Of a DNA stretch of 64,000 bases, positions 51,027-59,775 are shown in pieces; position 1 is the stretch's first letter, and each line of letters opens with the position of its first letter. The translations under genes were made by a program, and so were the position numbers. The notes beneath the pieces are model-generated. The model did not search any database, was not told the DNA's origin, and worked only from the letters and a program-made list of their open reading frames with translations. Location of the stretch: NCBI GenBank assembly GCA_002083405.1, contig LVWT01000019.1, positions 38,465-102,464 of the forward strand, given 5' to 3'. This stretch comes from Nitrospira sp. SG-bin2. Lineage in GTDB: Bacteria; Nitrospirota; Nitrospiria; Nitrospirales; Nitrospiraceae.

Positions 51027-51272
51027 ATGTATTACTTATACATCCTGCTAAACGAGGCCGGAACAAGAACTTATACAGGCGTAAGCAATGACGTTCCTAA
51101 GCGCCTAAGAGAGCACAACGAAGGCCAGGTGAAATCTTCTCGCCCCCACCGTCCATACAGAGTGATTCATACGGATGCTTTTCTAACATTGAGCGACGCA
51201 CGCAAAAAAGAACGGCTTTACAAATCGACGACAGGACGCCGTAGGTTGAAGGATATCCTTTTGTCCAAATGA
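51027..51272 (+). CDS. GIY-YIG endonuclease-domain protein
   Basis: This 81-residue protein is a single GIY-YIG domain: MYYLYILLNEAGTRTYTGVS, NDVPKRLREHNEGQ and the RPYRVIHTD and DARKKERLYK segments, with the usual Arg (KRLREHN) and Glu (KKERLY) of the active site. It lies 19 bp after the palindrome chain and about 100 bp after tRNA-Ser. Similar single-domain nucleases (YhbQ-like) have no firm function. No good ribosome site is visible ahead of the ATG. Confidence 0.9.
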   Translation: MYYLYILLNEAGTRTYTGVSNDVPKRLREHNEGQVKSSRPHRPYRVIHTDAFLTLSDARKKERLYKSTTGRRRLKDILLSK

Positions 51273-51282
51273 TAGCTCTCTC

Positions 51283-52791
51283 CTACCCCGCTTTCTCCCA
51301 CAAGGCCCGCCGCAACTCCACCATGGCCAGCGTGTCTCGCTTGCAGTACGCGAGTAACGATTCCCTGATGGTCTCCTTGTTGACCCAATCGGTTTCTTTG
51401 AACACCATCTGGTAATAGGCCTGCGCGGCAACTCCTCCCTCTTGAATCGCCAGATCTCCATAGGCCAATGCCGGCACCATGGCAGGCAGCACGGACTTGA
51501 TCGAATAGGATCCCCCAAATGCGGGATGATAGTAGTGGTCTCGAATCACCGGGAATAAATCCCAGAGCCGGCGAATCACCCGCTTCAGTTCAGCCTGCAT
51601 GGACGGATACCGATCGGCAAGCCGTTCGAGAATCGACTGCTCATACGGTGAATACACACAAATGCTGCCTTCTGAGGCCAGCGACTCGATCAGCTGTGCC
51701 GTCAACGCTTCACGAGGGTCGCTCGGATCAGTATGAAGATACTCCTGATGTCGCCAGCAGCCGGGAGCCTCCTCGATATGATTCGACCATTGGACCGGTA
51801 TCGGCTCATAGGGCCTTGTGTCCGGATAACAGGGAACCCCCGGCATGATGGTTTCAAAATCCAAATGATGGACGGGATATCGAACGGAAGCGAGGGCCTC
51901 CTTGAGTTTGGGAGAGATCCATTCGACGTTGTCCTTCACACGACGTTGAACGGCTGACAGTTTGACTCCGTCAGGAATATCGTCGATGGTCGTCACGCCC
52001 TGCCTGGCCAGATCGGCCAAACCGCGCAATGATCCCGGCAAGTGATAGATCCAACGGGCCGGCTTTTCCTTCGTGCAATAGGCCCAGTACGGACATTCGT
52101 AGGGAGTGTGGCAGTGACCATCCGGTTCGATCGCCGGTGGGTCCGGTTGCAAAACGGCCTGCCGCATCGGCACCAACTGGCCCGGCAAATCGATACCGCG
52201 GGCGGCAACGAGCTCGGTCATGTCTTGCACCTTGAAGAGCGCATCCAGGTCGAGGACGTCACCCGGGTAGACATATTGCGAATTCAAGTGCATGAGGCAT
52301 GCCGAGAGAACCGTGAGCCCCGCCCCCTGCAGCACATAGCGCTGAATCGCCAGGTCATAGAGATGAATATCCTTCACGCGCGACGACGATTTCACCTCGA
52401 TGAGCCGCCAACCGACATGTTCTCCTGCGTTGCCTCGCACACGCTCAAGAATATCGACACGGACAAGGACGCCGTCATACAGAAACGCTCCTTCAAAGAT
52501 AGCCGGAATCGTAAGATCAGCCACCACCGATGCCGTATGGGCCAGTGCCGCCTCGCGCTGCCGATAGCCTTCGCCGATCAGCACCCCGCCGGGGAAACGG
52601 CACCGTGCCCGCTCGCCGATTTCAGTCCCCATATCGAGGATGGCCTGCGTCGAAGGATCCGGGGGGCTGGCCCGGTCAGGATGATGAACATCAAAATACA
52701 CACGCTTATGACATTGGAGACCGGCCAGGAATTTGGACTTTGAGAGACGCGGGGAATAAACAGGGATCGCACGCTGGTTTGAATCAAGCAT
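51283..52791 (-). CDS. DUF2779 protein (RecB/Cas4-like nuclease plus exonuclease-like domain)
   Basis: A 502-residue protein. The N-terminal half resembles Cas4/RecB-type PD-(D/E)xK nucleases: SKSKFLAGLQCHKRVYFDVH, WRLIEVKSSSRVKDIHLYDL, AIQRYVLQG, and a cysteine cluster CHTPYECPYWAYC of the Fe-S kind. The C-terminal half is DUF2779 with RnaseH/DnaQ-like motifs (VHHLDFETIMPG, SYSIKSVLPAMVP, LAYCKRDTLAMVEL). The DNA substrate is unknown. The ATG at 52791 is chosen over the TTG three codons earlier. Converges on the GIY-YIG gene (11 bp apart). Confidence 0.85.
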   Translation of the reverse strand: MLDSNQRAIPVYSPRLSKSKFLAGLQCHKRVYFDVHHPDRASPPDPSTQAILDMGTEIGERARCRFPGGVLIGEGYRQREAALAHTASVVADLTIPAIFEGAFLYDGVLVRVDILERVRGNAGEHVGWRLIEVKSSSRVKDIHLYDLAIQRYVLQGAGLTVLSACLMHLNSQYVYPGDVLDLDALFKVQDMTELVAARGIDLPGQLVPMRQAVLQPDPPAIEPDGHCHTPYECPYWAYCTKEKPARWIYHLPGSLRGLADLARQGVTTIDDIPDGVKLSAVQRRVKDNVEWISPKLKEALASVRYPVHHLDFETIMPGVPCYPDTRPYEPIPVQWSNHIEEAPGCWRHQEYLHTDPSDPREALTAQLIESLASEGSICVYSPYEQSILERLADRYPSMQAELKRVIRRLWDLFPVIRDHYYHPAFGGSYSIKSVLPAMVPALAYGDLAIQEGGVAAQAYYQMVFKETDWVNKETIRESLLAYCKRDTLAMVELRRALWEKAG

Positions 52792-52842
52792 CGTGGACAA
52801 AAACTAACGGACCGAAGAGCGGTTTGTCTACTACGCTTCTGT

Positions 52843-53056
52843 TAGCCCACATTATTCATGACCGCTTCTACTGCAACCGCCGATACGCCGCTGCGACGAG
52901 CGTGGCCGCAAGCGTTGCGCGACCAGCGGGCAGGCTCGCCCCTCGTGACCTCACCATACTGTTTCAAGTATGCTTCGGTCTCTCAGGGCTCCGCATGCCC
53001 GTCTCGCAAGGCGTCTGGGCGGTTGCAGTAGAAGCGGTCATGAATAATGTGGGCTA
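52843..53056. mobile_element. MITE-like element with 39-bp perfect terminal inverted repeats
   Basis: The 214-bp element begins TAGCCCACATTATTCATGAC at 52843 and ends with the exact reverse complement at 53056; the identical arms run 39 bp (52843-52881 and 53018-53056). Its ends are TA, as in elements that insert at TA dinucleotides. No reading frame of any length lies inside. It sits 13 bp upstream of the MATE start, so it may supply part of that promoter. A diverged left arm is at 36811-36842. Confidence 0.85.
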
Positions 53057-53069
53057 GGATAGTCATCCC

Positions 53070-54395
53070 ATGGCCAACGGTGTCGCACAAATCAGACGCT
53101 CCGTCTTGACCCTTGCCCTCCCCGTCACGGTAAGCAGCCTGCTCCAGCGCGCAGAAGGCATCGTGGCGGTCTTTCTGGTCGGTGGGCTGGGGGCCACCCA
53201 CATTGCGGCCGTCGGGTTGGGGCAACTTTTGGCTTTCATCGCAACGACATTAGTCTCCGGTCTGTCGGTAGGCACCAACGTCATTGTCGCCCAACTGTGG
53301 GGTGCCCGCCGGTTTCAGGATGCTGGAGAAGCGGCGCGCCATTTCCTCTGGCTCTCAGTCGCCATTTCGTTAGCATTGGCCGGGCTTGGAATGGCCATCA
53401 ACCACATCGTCATGCAGCAGCTCGGCGCGGAGCCCGGAGTTATCGAACTGGCGCTCCCCTATTCAACCATCATTTTTCTCGTGATCCCCTGTACCGTGCT
53501 CCTTCAGGTCTTGTCGTCGGTGCTTCAAGGTACCGGTGACACACGGACGCCGATGTATGCCCTGATCGTCGTCAACCTACTCCACATCCTCATGGCCTAC
53601 CCGCTGATCTATGGGCGGTGGGGACTCCCCGCCTTGGGAATCAAGGGAGCCGCCGTTGCCGTCGGTTTCGCCGAAGCGATCGGGGTCGCCTATCTCCTCT
53701 GGCAGTGCCGTCCAATCTTGAAGCGATCACTCGCGTTGCGCCTCGACCTTGTCCGCTCGATTTGGGATGTAGGCGCGCCTGTGTCCGGTGAACGGATCGT
53801 GCAACAGGCCGGAATCCTGACCTACACAAAACTCGTGTTGATCTACGGCACAGTCACCTACGCAGCACATCAAGTCGGGCTGTCCATCGAGTCGCTCTCC
53901 TTTCTGCCGGGCTATGGATTCGCCATTGCCGCCGCCACCATGGTGGGCCAGAGTATCGGCGCCGGGAAATATACCCGCGCGAAGCTGGAGAACTGGGAGG
54001 CCAATCGCCTCGCGCTCGTCATCATGGCGGGCATGGGGATCGTCTTTTTCTTTTTCCCCTACCTGCTGCTGCGCGCGTTTACCACCGACGAGGCTGTTAT
54101 CGAACTCGGCACCATGTTCCTGAAAATCGTCGCGGTGCTGCAGATTCCTCTGGCCCTCACGATGGTCCTGGCCGGCTCGCTGCGAGGCGCAGGCGACACC
54201 CGCTTCATCATGGGCGCCACCACAGTCGGCATGTGGGGCGTACGGGTGCCCATGGCACTCATCGTCGCCCTCTGGCTGCACCTGTCGGTCTATTACGTGT
54301 GGATGGCAATGATCGCCGACTGGACGGTACGGATGGCACTCCTACTGTGGCGCTACCAATCTGAGCGCTGGCGGCAAATTCAGGTGATTCGCTAA
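53070..54395 (+). CDS. MATE family efflux transporter
   Basis: A 441-residue protein with twelve predicted membrane helices and MATE features: IAAVGLGQLLAFIATTLVSG, LSVGTNVIVAQLWGARRFQD, GTGDTRTPMYALIVVNLLHI, and ARGAGDTRF-type repeat (LAGSLRGAGDTRFIMGATTV) in the second half. It exports drugs or metabolites using Na+ or H+. AGGA precedes the ATG. Its last 47 bp are found again, diverged, at 59792-59838. Confidence 0.93.
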   Translation: MANGVAQIRRSVLTLALPVTVSSLLQRAEGIVAVFLVGGLGATHIAAVGLGQLLAFIATTLVSGLSVGTNVIVAQLWGARRFQDAGEAARHFLWLSVAISLALAGLGMAINHIVMQQLGAEPGVIELALPYSTIIFLVIPCTVLLQVLSSVLQGTGDTRTPMYALIVVNLLHILMAYPLIYGRWGLPALGIKGAAVAVGFAEAIGVAYLLWQCRPILKRSLALRLDLVRSIWDVGAPVSGERIVQQAGILTYTKLVLIYGTVTYAAHQVGLSIESLSFLPGYGFAIAAATMVGQSIGAGKYTRAKLENWEANRLALVIMAGMGIVFFFFPYLLLRAFTTDEAVIELGTMFLKIVAVLQIPLALTMVLAGSLRGAGDTRFIMGATTVGMWGVRVPMALIVALWLHLSVYYVWMAMIADWTVRMALLLWRYQSERWRQIQVIR

Positions 54396-54429
54396 GATTA
54401 AGACCATCATCGGATTGAACAACCACTGC

Positions 54430-55794
54430 TCAAATCCCCAGTTCCATTCCGATCACGAGCCTATCGTTCCGATCAAATTGTCCAAACAAGCCGTTGCGAT
54501 CACCGTAAAACAAATCAAATCCTGTCCAAATTTTTAAATTATCGCGCAACTCATAACTAATCTTTGGCCGGATGAGTCCATCGCCTTGGTTTACGCTTTG
54601 CAGCCAGAGCACTTCAGTTTCTAACGTTTCATTCAAGAAATGCCTTCTCAGTAATATGGTACTCGTGGTGTCTAATGTGTCGCGTACAATACCGTTGGCG
54701 GGATGAAGCAACCAACTTTGAAACAGCTGGAAACTCACCAACGTATCCTGAATGCCGGACCAATCCAGCCCTAGGACATAGGCTATTTCACCACTCTTGA
54801 TTACACCATCACCGTCCCTTCGGTTCATGGTCAGCACGAATCGATCGGTATTGTAAATCGCTTCTCCACGCACTGTCAGGTTGCCAAAGGCATTGCTGAC
54901 CGACCCCCCGATGAGATGGTTGCGCTCATAACGAGGGTTCACCGTAACCGTGGCACCGCTAGGGGCTAGAAACACCGACTGAAAGAAAACAGGAAAATCC
55001 GCATAGTGGTAAAGATAATTCACGGTAAGATCCCAACCATGCCAAAAGCTGGAAAACCGCATGCCGATATCGGAATCGGTTATGACATTGTTGGGGCGTT
55101 CAATAGGCCGAAGATTCACAGCGACACCGGGGGGCGCTTGGGGAACTATTAGTGATGAGGAAAAAGCAAACGTGGCACCCCCTTGAGGCAGCCGATGATA
55201 GGTGCGATCCGGTATCCATAGGAATTGCAAGTTACCCCCTCCAATGGGTAATTCGGCATTCAATGTCCAGAGCGGAATACGAGAGTCGTCAAAATTATCC
55301 AGAATGAATTCTCTGAAGTTTTGTGGATTGACGACGTCGAGCAGTTTCAGACCATCTGCCTTACCCCAGACGACTTGCTGTTTGCCAAGCGTAAGATGCA
55401 TCCTCCAGAGTAGCGTCCTCAGGTAGAACTCGCGCAATTCTATGTCGGTTCGGTCGCCTAGTTGTAGGCGCCGGGAATTCGGCGCAACCTCACCTTGGCT
55501 CGGTCGCCCAGGTTCCAGATGGTCGAACCCTTCGGCATACAGCCGAGCAATACCGGTGATACGGGTATCTTCACTCCAACGATATTCCCACTGTGGATCA
55601 AGCAAGAATTCCAGTTTATCTGCCTGATCTCGCGCAATCCCATAGGCCGATTCCGATTCAAGCACAGCGCTGAAACGATGATTGCTTAACTGGCTCGATT
55701 TCGTCTCGTCTGGCGTGCTCTCGGCAAGGGCGCTGGCGACGATGAGCCACCCCGCCAGCGCCAGGATTCCACCCGTCGTAGATGAACGTGCCAT
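54430..55794 (-). CDS. DUF1302-type outer-membrane porin of an MMPL/RND export operon
   Basis: A 454-residue exported protein (signal through ~residue 24) with beta strands throughout: SDTRITGIARLYAEGFDHLE-like segments, DIELREFYLRTLLWRMHLTL, GKQQVVWGKADGLKLLDVVN, and a C-terminal DRNDRLVIGMELGI. GKQ.V.WG is typical of DUF1302 porins that accompany MMPL-type RND exporters and LolA-like partners. AAGGACCC precedes the ATG. Last gene of the operon that begins at 59030. Confidence 0.85.
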   Translation of the reverse strand: MARSSTTGGILALAGWLIVASALAESTPDETKSSQLSNHRFSAVLESESAYGIARDQADKLEFLLDPQWEYRWSEDTRITGIARLYAEGFDHLEPGRPSQGEVAPNSRRLQLGDRTDIELREFYLRTLLWRMHLTLGKQQVVWGKADGLKLLDVVNPQNFREFILDNFDDSRIPLWTLNAELPIGGGNLQFLWIPDRTYHRLPQGGATFAFSSSLIVPQAPPGVAVNLRPIERPNNVITDSDIGMRFSSFWHGWDLTVNYLYHYADFPVFFQSVFLAPSGATVTVNPRYERNHLIGGSVSNAFGNLTVRGEAIYNTDRFVLTMNRRDGDGVIKSGEIAYVLGLDWSGIQDTLVSFQLFQSWLLHPANGIVRDTLDTTSTILLRRHFLNETLETEVLWLQSVNQGDGLIRPKISYELRDNLKIWTGFDLFYGDRNGLFGQFDRNDRLVIGMELGI

Positions 55795-55800
55795 GGGTCC

Positions 55801-56613
55801 TTAATATCCGCGCCGCAAGGCATCTTCCGTGAACATTTCATCCTTGACACTTTGTCCATAGTCCACATCTTTAAAGGTAAATACAGTCTTGTGGCCGGTC
55901 TTGTGGTTTTCGACGGATATTTGATGGGCTGTCCAGATAGCCTGGATCGATGTAATCTCCCTGACCTGGAGGGTCTTCAAGGGATTACCGGCCACATCCC
56001 AGTACTTGGCTTGACGTACCATCCAGATCTCGGCATCAACCCAGGATTGCACTTTGCTGTAGCCCAATTCCTTGGCCGTTTTTTCATTTACAGGAATCTG
56101 TTCGACTAGAAAGCACCGATGACCATCGATTGCCTCTTCGCCGAGAGTTTTCCAAGAGTAATCCTCAATCCCAACCTTGGTTTCCTTGCGAATGTCTTCA
56201 TACGTAAAGTCCGTCCCGAGGAAGTAGTCCCCGCGATCAGAAGCGGAAATACGGCGAACTTTTCTGGCGGCTGGCAAATACAACCATTGATCATCATCTC
56301 GATCAGCTTCAGAGTAATCGTAGGTCAAAAATGCCGTATCCTTAATATTCGAAGGACTCAAATAGAAGATGATGGTGCGTTTCTCTTTTCCAAAATACTT
56401 TCGGAGGCTCTTCGTTTCCCGCACTCGTTCGGTGCCGCTGCGATCCCTCATGGCCATTGTAATAAAACGGGAGACGACCTCTCCTTCGTTACGCGCATTG
56501 ATGCGTCGAGCAATTTCCTCTCCTGCGAGCAAGGATTCCGCTGCAACATCGGATACGGAAAAAGGAATCAACAGAAAGAGCGCAATAAACAGGTTCTGCA
56601 TGTGCGATCGCAT
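55801..56613 (-). CDS. LolA-like outer membrane lipoprotein-sorting protein
   Basis: The 270-residue exported protein (signal to ~residue 26) shows the COG2834-like fold: VVSRFITMAMRDRSGTERV, IIFYLSPSNIKDTAFLTYDY, DDDQWLYLPAARKVRRISAS, and YSKVQSWVDAEIWMVRQAKY. The Asp-rich DDDQWLYLPA segment marks the subfamily found between an MMPL-type RND permease and a DUF1302 porin. GGAAGG lies ahead of the ATG at 56613. Likely a periplasmic carrier for the substrate of the exporter. Confidence 0.88.
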   Translation of the reverse strand: MRSHMQNLFIALFLLIPFSVSDVAAESLLAGEEIARRINARNEGEVVSRFITMAMRDRSGTERVRETKSLRKYFGKEKRTIIFYLSPSNIKDTAFLTYDYSEADRDDDQWLYLPAARKVRRISASDRGDYFLGTDFTYEDIRKETKVGIEDYSWKTLGEEAIDGHRCFLVEQIPVNEKTAKELGYSKVQSWVDAEIWMVRQAKYWDVAGNPLKTLQVREITSIQAIWTAHQISVENHKTGHKTVFTFKDVDYGQSVKDEMFTEDALRRGY

Positions 56614-56618
56614 ATGAA

Positions 56619-59030
56619 TTACCTTCCTTCCTTCAGGGTAGACACGGATAAGACCGGGTTAAGTTGCACTGCCTGAGTTGCTTCCTGATCGGGTGTCTCA
56701 AACCCAAGAAAGCGCGGACGAAACACCGTCGCCAGTGCCGGCATAACCGTGATGCTGGCGAGAAAACTCACGGCCATGGCCACAGCCACCAAACTGCCGA
56801 AACGGATTAGTGGCGGCACCGCACTGATCATCAGGGTGCCGAACCCCAGGCTCATGGCCAGGAAGTTGAAAAACAGCGCCCGTCCCGTAGACGGAAAAAA
56901 GTGCGCCATCCGTTCCTCAAACGTGCCAGCACCGGATCGCATGAGCTCGCGAATCCGTTGTGTCGTATGCTGGCCAAAATCGATCGCCAGCCCGGTCGCA
57001 ATGGCCGCAAACATGGAGGTCCCAACGGCAAGCCAAATCCCCCCAAATCCCATGATGCCGTACACGAGAAGGACAGAAGCAAACACCGGCACCAGCGTAA
57101 AGAGTCCAGCGCCAAATGAACGAAACAGCCAGGACGCCATGAGCCAACTAATGACCAAGGCGATTCCTTCACTGACGAAGTGTGTGGACGCAATAGTCGC
57201 TAGCCAATGATGGTTGACGTTCACGCGTCCGCTCAAATGCCCCACGATCTCATTACTATTGAATTGTTCGAGGAGATACCGTTCAACCTGTTCAATCACC
57301 ACCCGGTTGTTCACGTAATGGGACGTTTTGATACTGGCGCGAATATTGGCCCGTCGATATTCGTAGTCAATCTCCTGCTGGAAGTCTGTCGGATCGGCGG
57401 AGGCGGAGTAGAGCAAGAAGAGTTGCGCCACAAGGTCTCGGTTATCTGGGATGCTATACGCCTCTTTGCGGTTTTCGTTAATCGACCGATTCATCTGCTT
57501 CACATAGTCGGCCACCGACGTCGTCCCGCCAACGCCAGGCAACGTTTCGACAAATCTCTGGAGCGCCTCGATGCGGTGAAGTGCGTCCGGGTTGAGCAAG
57601 CCTTCGGGTGTTGGGGTATCCACCACAATATCCAGGTAATTGGTCCCGTCCATCACCTGGTTGATCACTTTGTCTGCGCGATAAATGGGTTCATCATGCT
57701 GAAAGTTTTCGATCATCGCCTCCTCGATGATGAGCCGAAACGCACCGATCGTCCCCAATACGGCAACGACGAGTGTCACGCTGAGAATGAGCCGTGGTCG
57801 GTGAATCGCAAAGCGGCCCAATGCCGTCACGAGCTGACCATATCGGTCAATCGTCTGGTCGCCTTTGATCGCAGGGGAAGGCTTGAATCGCACCAACATC
57901 AATGCGGCCGGAATAAATACCAGGCCATAGGCCCAAGCCCCCATAATTCCGATGGACGCAAAGAGACCAAAATACTGCATCGGCGGCATCCCGCCGGACG
58001 CATAGAGCGAAATGAAGCCAACGACTGTGGTGAGAATAGTCATCGTCAGAGGCTTCCAGACGTCGGTCATGGTACGAACAATCATTTCCTGATGGCTGAG
58101 ATGGGGATAGGCGCGACCCACTTCGTAATAGTGTGTGAGGAGATGGATCGGTTCCGCGACCGCCATCCCGATTAAAATGGAAAGGAGACCGTTGGTAATC
58201 ACATAGAATGGAACGCCGCCCGCTGCCATGGTCCCGAAGGCGGCCGCCGCCGTGCCGAGCACGACCAAATTCGGGAGCAGCATCCCGCGCACCGTCCGAA
58301 ATGCGATGAAGAGGACAATAGTGATGACGATCGCAACAACCGGATTAATTCGCTTCGCATCGTGGTCAATGTAGTTAAAGAGATATCCGGAGATCGCACC
58401 TTCGCCAGCCACATGAAGCTCAACACCCCCCACCTTGGGCGCTTCGTTAATCAGGCTCATAAACGCCTGATAGGTCGCCTCGCTCTTCATCTCGTCAAGG
58501 ATTTCAGCCGTGACCAAGGTTGCCGTATCATCGCGTGCTACCAGACTGCCTTGGTAGAGTGGGAAATCAGCAATTGCTGCCCGGATCGCATCGGCCTGGA
58601 CTTGCGTAGCGGGCAGAGGATGGAAGAATTTGCTGACTTGCATGCCGTCAGCGGTGCCGACAATATTATTCTCCGTTGCTAGGCTTACCACTCGATCAGG
58701 GTCAACGTTGGGAATCGTTTTGACCCGATCTGTAAGCCACTGCACCAATTGCAACGTCTCGGGATTAAAGACGCCAGTGGCCCCACGATTGATAACCGCG
58801 ATCACAAACGGATCTGATAAGCCGAAGACTTGTTTGACTTGATCCCGATAGACGCGGGCAGGGTTATCCTTAGCAATAAAGGAGTCCGACGACGTATCCA
58901 TAGTCAACTGAGGGATGAACGCAGCCAAGCTCATCAGTAAGACGAATCCAGCCAACACTATCGTTTTCGGATACGCGGTGACCCACGAGAAAAACCGCTC
59001 AGCTCTGCCATGACCTATCGATTGACGCAT
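56619..59030 (-). CDS. MMPL-family RND exporter
   Basis: An ~803-residue protein with the RND layout of a first helix (TIVLAGFVLLMSLAAFIPQL), a large periplasmic loop, a six-helix bundle (VVAIVITIVLFIAFRTVRGM, LLSILIGMAVAEPIHLLTHY, WAYGLVFIPAALMLVRF), a second loop and a second helix bundle (GIWLAVGTSMFAAIATGLAI, DFGQHTTQRIRELM). This is the two-halves MMPL/HpnN-like type without a tolC or adaptor. The start at 59030 follows GGGGGGGG and fits better than the frame-open 59111. MarR-type operators flank its promoter region. Confidence 0.92.
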   Translation of the reverse strand: MRQSIGHGRAERFFSWVTAYPKTIVLAGFVLLMSLAAFIPQLTMDTSSDSFIAKDNPARVYRDQVKQVFGLSDPFVIAVINRGATGVFNPETLQLVQWLTDRVKTIPNVDPDRVVSLATENNIVGTADGMQVSKFFHPLPATQVQADAIRAAIADFPLYQGSLVARDDTATLVTAEILDEMKSEATYQAFMSLINEAPKVGGVELHVAGEGAISGYLFNYIDHDAKRINPVVAIVITIVLFIAFRTVRGMLLPNLVVLGTAAAAFGTMAAGGVPFYVITNGLLSILIGMAVAEPIHLLTHYYEVGRAYPHLSHQEMIVRTMTDVWKPLTMTILTTVVGFISLYASGGMPPMQYFGLFASIGIMGAWAYGLVFIPAALMLVRFKPSPAIKGDQTIDRYGQLVTALGRFAIHRPRLILSVTLVVAVLGTIGAFRLIIEEAMIENFQHDEPIYRADKVINQVMDGTNYLDIVVDTPTPEGLLNPDALHRIEALQRFVETLPGVGGTTSVADYVKQMNRSINENRKEAYSIPDNRDLVAQLFLLYSASADPTDFQQEIDYEYRRANIRASIKTSHYVNNRVVIEQVERYLLEQFNSNEIVGHLSGRVNVNHHWLATIASTHFVSEGIALVISWLMASWLFRSFGAGLFTLVPVFASVLLVYGIMGFGGIWLAVGTSMFAAIATGLAIDFGQHTTQRIRELMRSGAGTFEERMAHFFPSTGRALFFNFLAMSLGFGTLMISAVPPLIRFGSLVAVAMAVSFLASITVMPALATVFRPRFLGFETPDQEATQAVQLNPVLSVSTLKEGR

Positions 59031-59048
59031 CGCTACCCCCCCCTTATA

Positions 59049-59060
59049 GTGTATATGCAC
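59049..59060. promoter_or_regulatory. Putative MarR-type operator (GTGTATATGCAC)
   Basis: GTGTATATGCAC, one base off the palindrome GTGTATATACAC, lies 19 bp upstream of the RND exporter start at 59030. It is one of three related sites at this locus (see 59196 and 59710). Confidence 0.6.
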
Positions 59061-59195
59061 ATATCTTTCAAAAACATTTGCCCTCGCTTGCTCCGCGAAC
59101 CTCAATTTCATGATCTTGGGGACCTGGGAGACTGAACTTATAAAGATCGAGATACTCTTACGGCTATAATCACGTTCGGGGTCAGCGGAAGATAA

Positions 59196-59215
59196 ATGAG
59201 TGTATATACACTCAT
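59196..59215. promoter_or_regulatory. Perfect 20-bp palindrome, putative MarR-type operator
   Basis: ATGAGTGTATATACACTCAT is a perfect 20-bp palindrome between the MarR gene (ends at 59253) and the RND exporter gene (starts at 59030). Its core GTGTATATACAC recurs with one change at 59049 and 59710. Confidence 0.7.
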
Positions 59216-59252
59216 CATGGCCTTAGGCACCACCGCGATCTAGCAAACCTTC

Positions 59253-59705
59253 TTAGATTGCTCGTTTGCTTAACGATCGAAGTGCAGCCAATTCTTTCAG
59301 CAATTCCTTAAATCGCAGGCTCCCAAGATTATGCACGACCAACTGCTGTGCTTTCTTCCAATACGGCAACGCCTTCATCAGCGCATCTCGACCCGCAGTG
59401 GTCAACTGAATCGACTTCGTACGTCCATTTTTACCAGGTCCTACTACGATCAAGCCTCGGGTCTCTAGTACTCTCAGATTACGGGTTAACGTCGTTCTAT
59501 CCAAACCAAGCCGATCTGCTGTTTCGGTAATTGGCAACTCACCTGCTAAGTGAGCGACTGTTAACAAGGAAAATTGTGTTCCCTGTATCCCGGAAGGTTC
59601 AAGGACAGCGTCATAGAATCGAGTGATCGCGCGGGCCGCTTTGCGCACATTGAAGCATGCGCACTCAGAACATTGACTCAGCGAATGGTTATCATCGGAT
59701 TTCAT
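59253..59705 (-). CDS. MarR-family transcriptional regulator
   Basis: A 150-residue protein with a winged helix (SLLTVAHLAGELPITETADR, LGLDRTTLTRNLRVLETRG, LIVVGPGKNGRTKSIQLT) and dimerising N- and C-terminal helices. The N-terminus carries four cysteines within 12 residues (QCSECACFNV and beyond), which may allow redox sensing. The ATG at 59705 is set where the operator-like GTGTATCTACAC (59710-59721) ends, suggesting repression of its own gene. Probable regulator of the RND operon downstream on the strand. Confidence 0.9.
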   Translation of the reverse strand: MKSDDNHSLSQCSECACFNVRKAARAITRFYDAVLEPSGIQGTQFSLLTVAHLAGELPITETADRLGLDRTTLTRNLRVLETRGLIVVGPGKNGRTKSIQLTTAGRDALMKALPYWKKAQQLVVHNLGSLRFKELLKELAALRSLSKRAI

Positions 59706-59709
59706 ATGC

Positions 59710-59721
59710 GTGTATCTACAC
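59710..59721. promoter_or_regulatory. Putative MarR-type operator (GTGTATCTACAC)
   Basis: GTGTATCTACAC, one base off the palindrome at 59200-59211, ends 4 bp before the marR start at 59705, a position suited to autorepression. Confidence 0.6.
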
Positions 59722-59775
59722 TCTTCTTTTCTCGCTGTCAAGCCCTCTGTTGCGCTACACAACTCGATGCAGCCA

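Noticed and set aside
50715..51066. Minus-strand frames over tRNA-Ser with GIEPT-like and GGDRTHG-like sequence
   Set aside because: These are the well-known false proteins produced by translating the antisense strand of tRNA-Ser genes.
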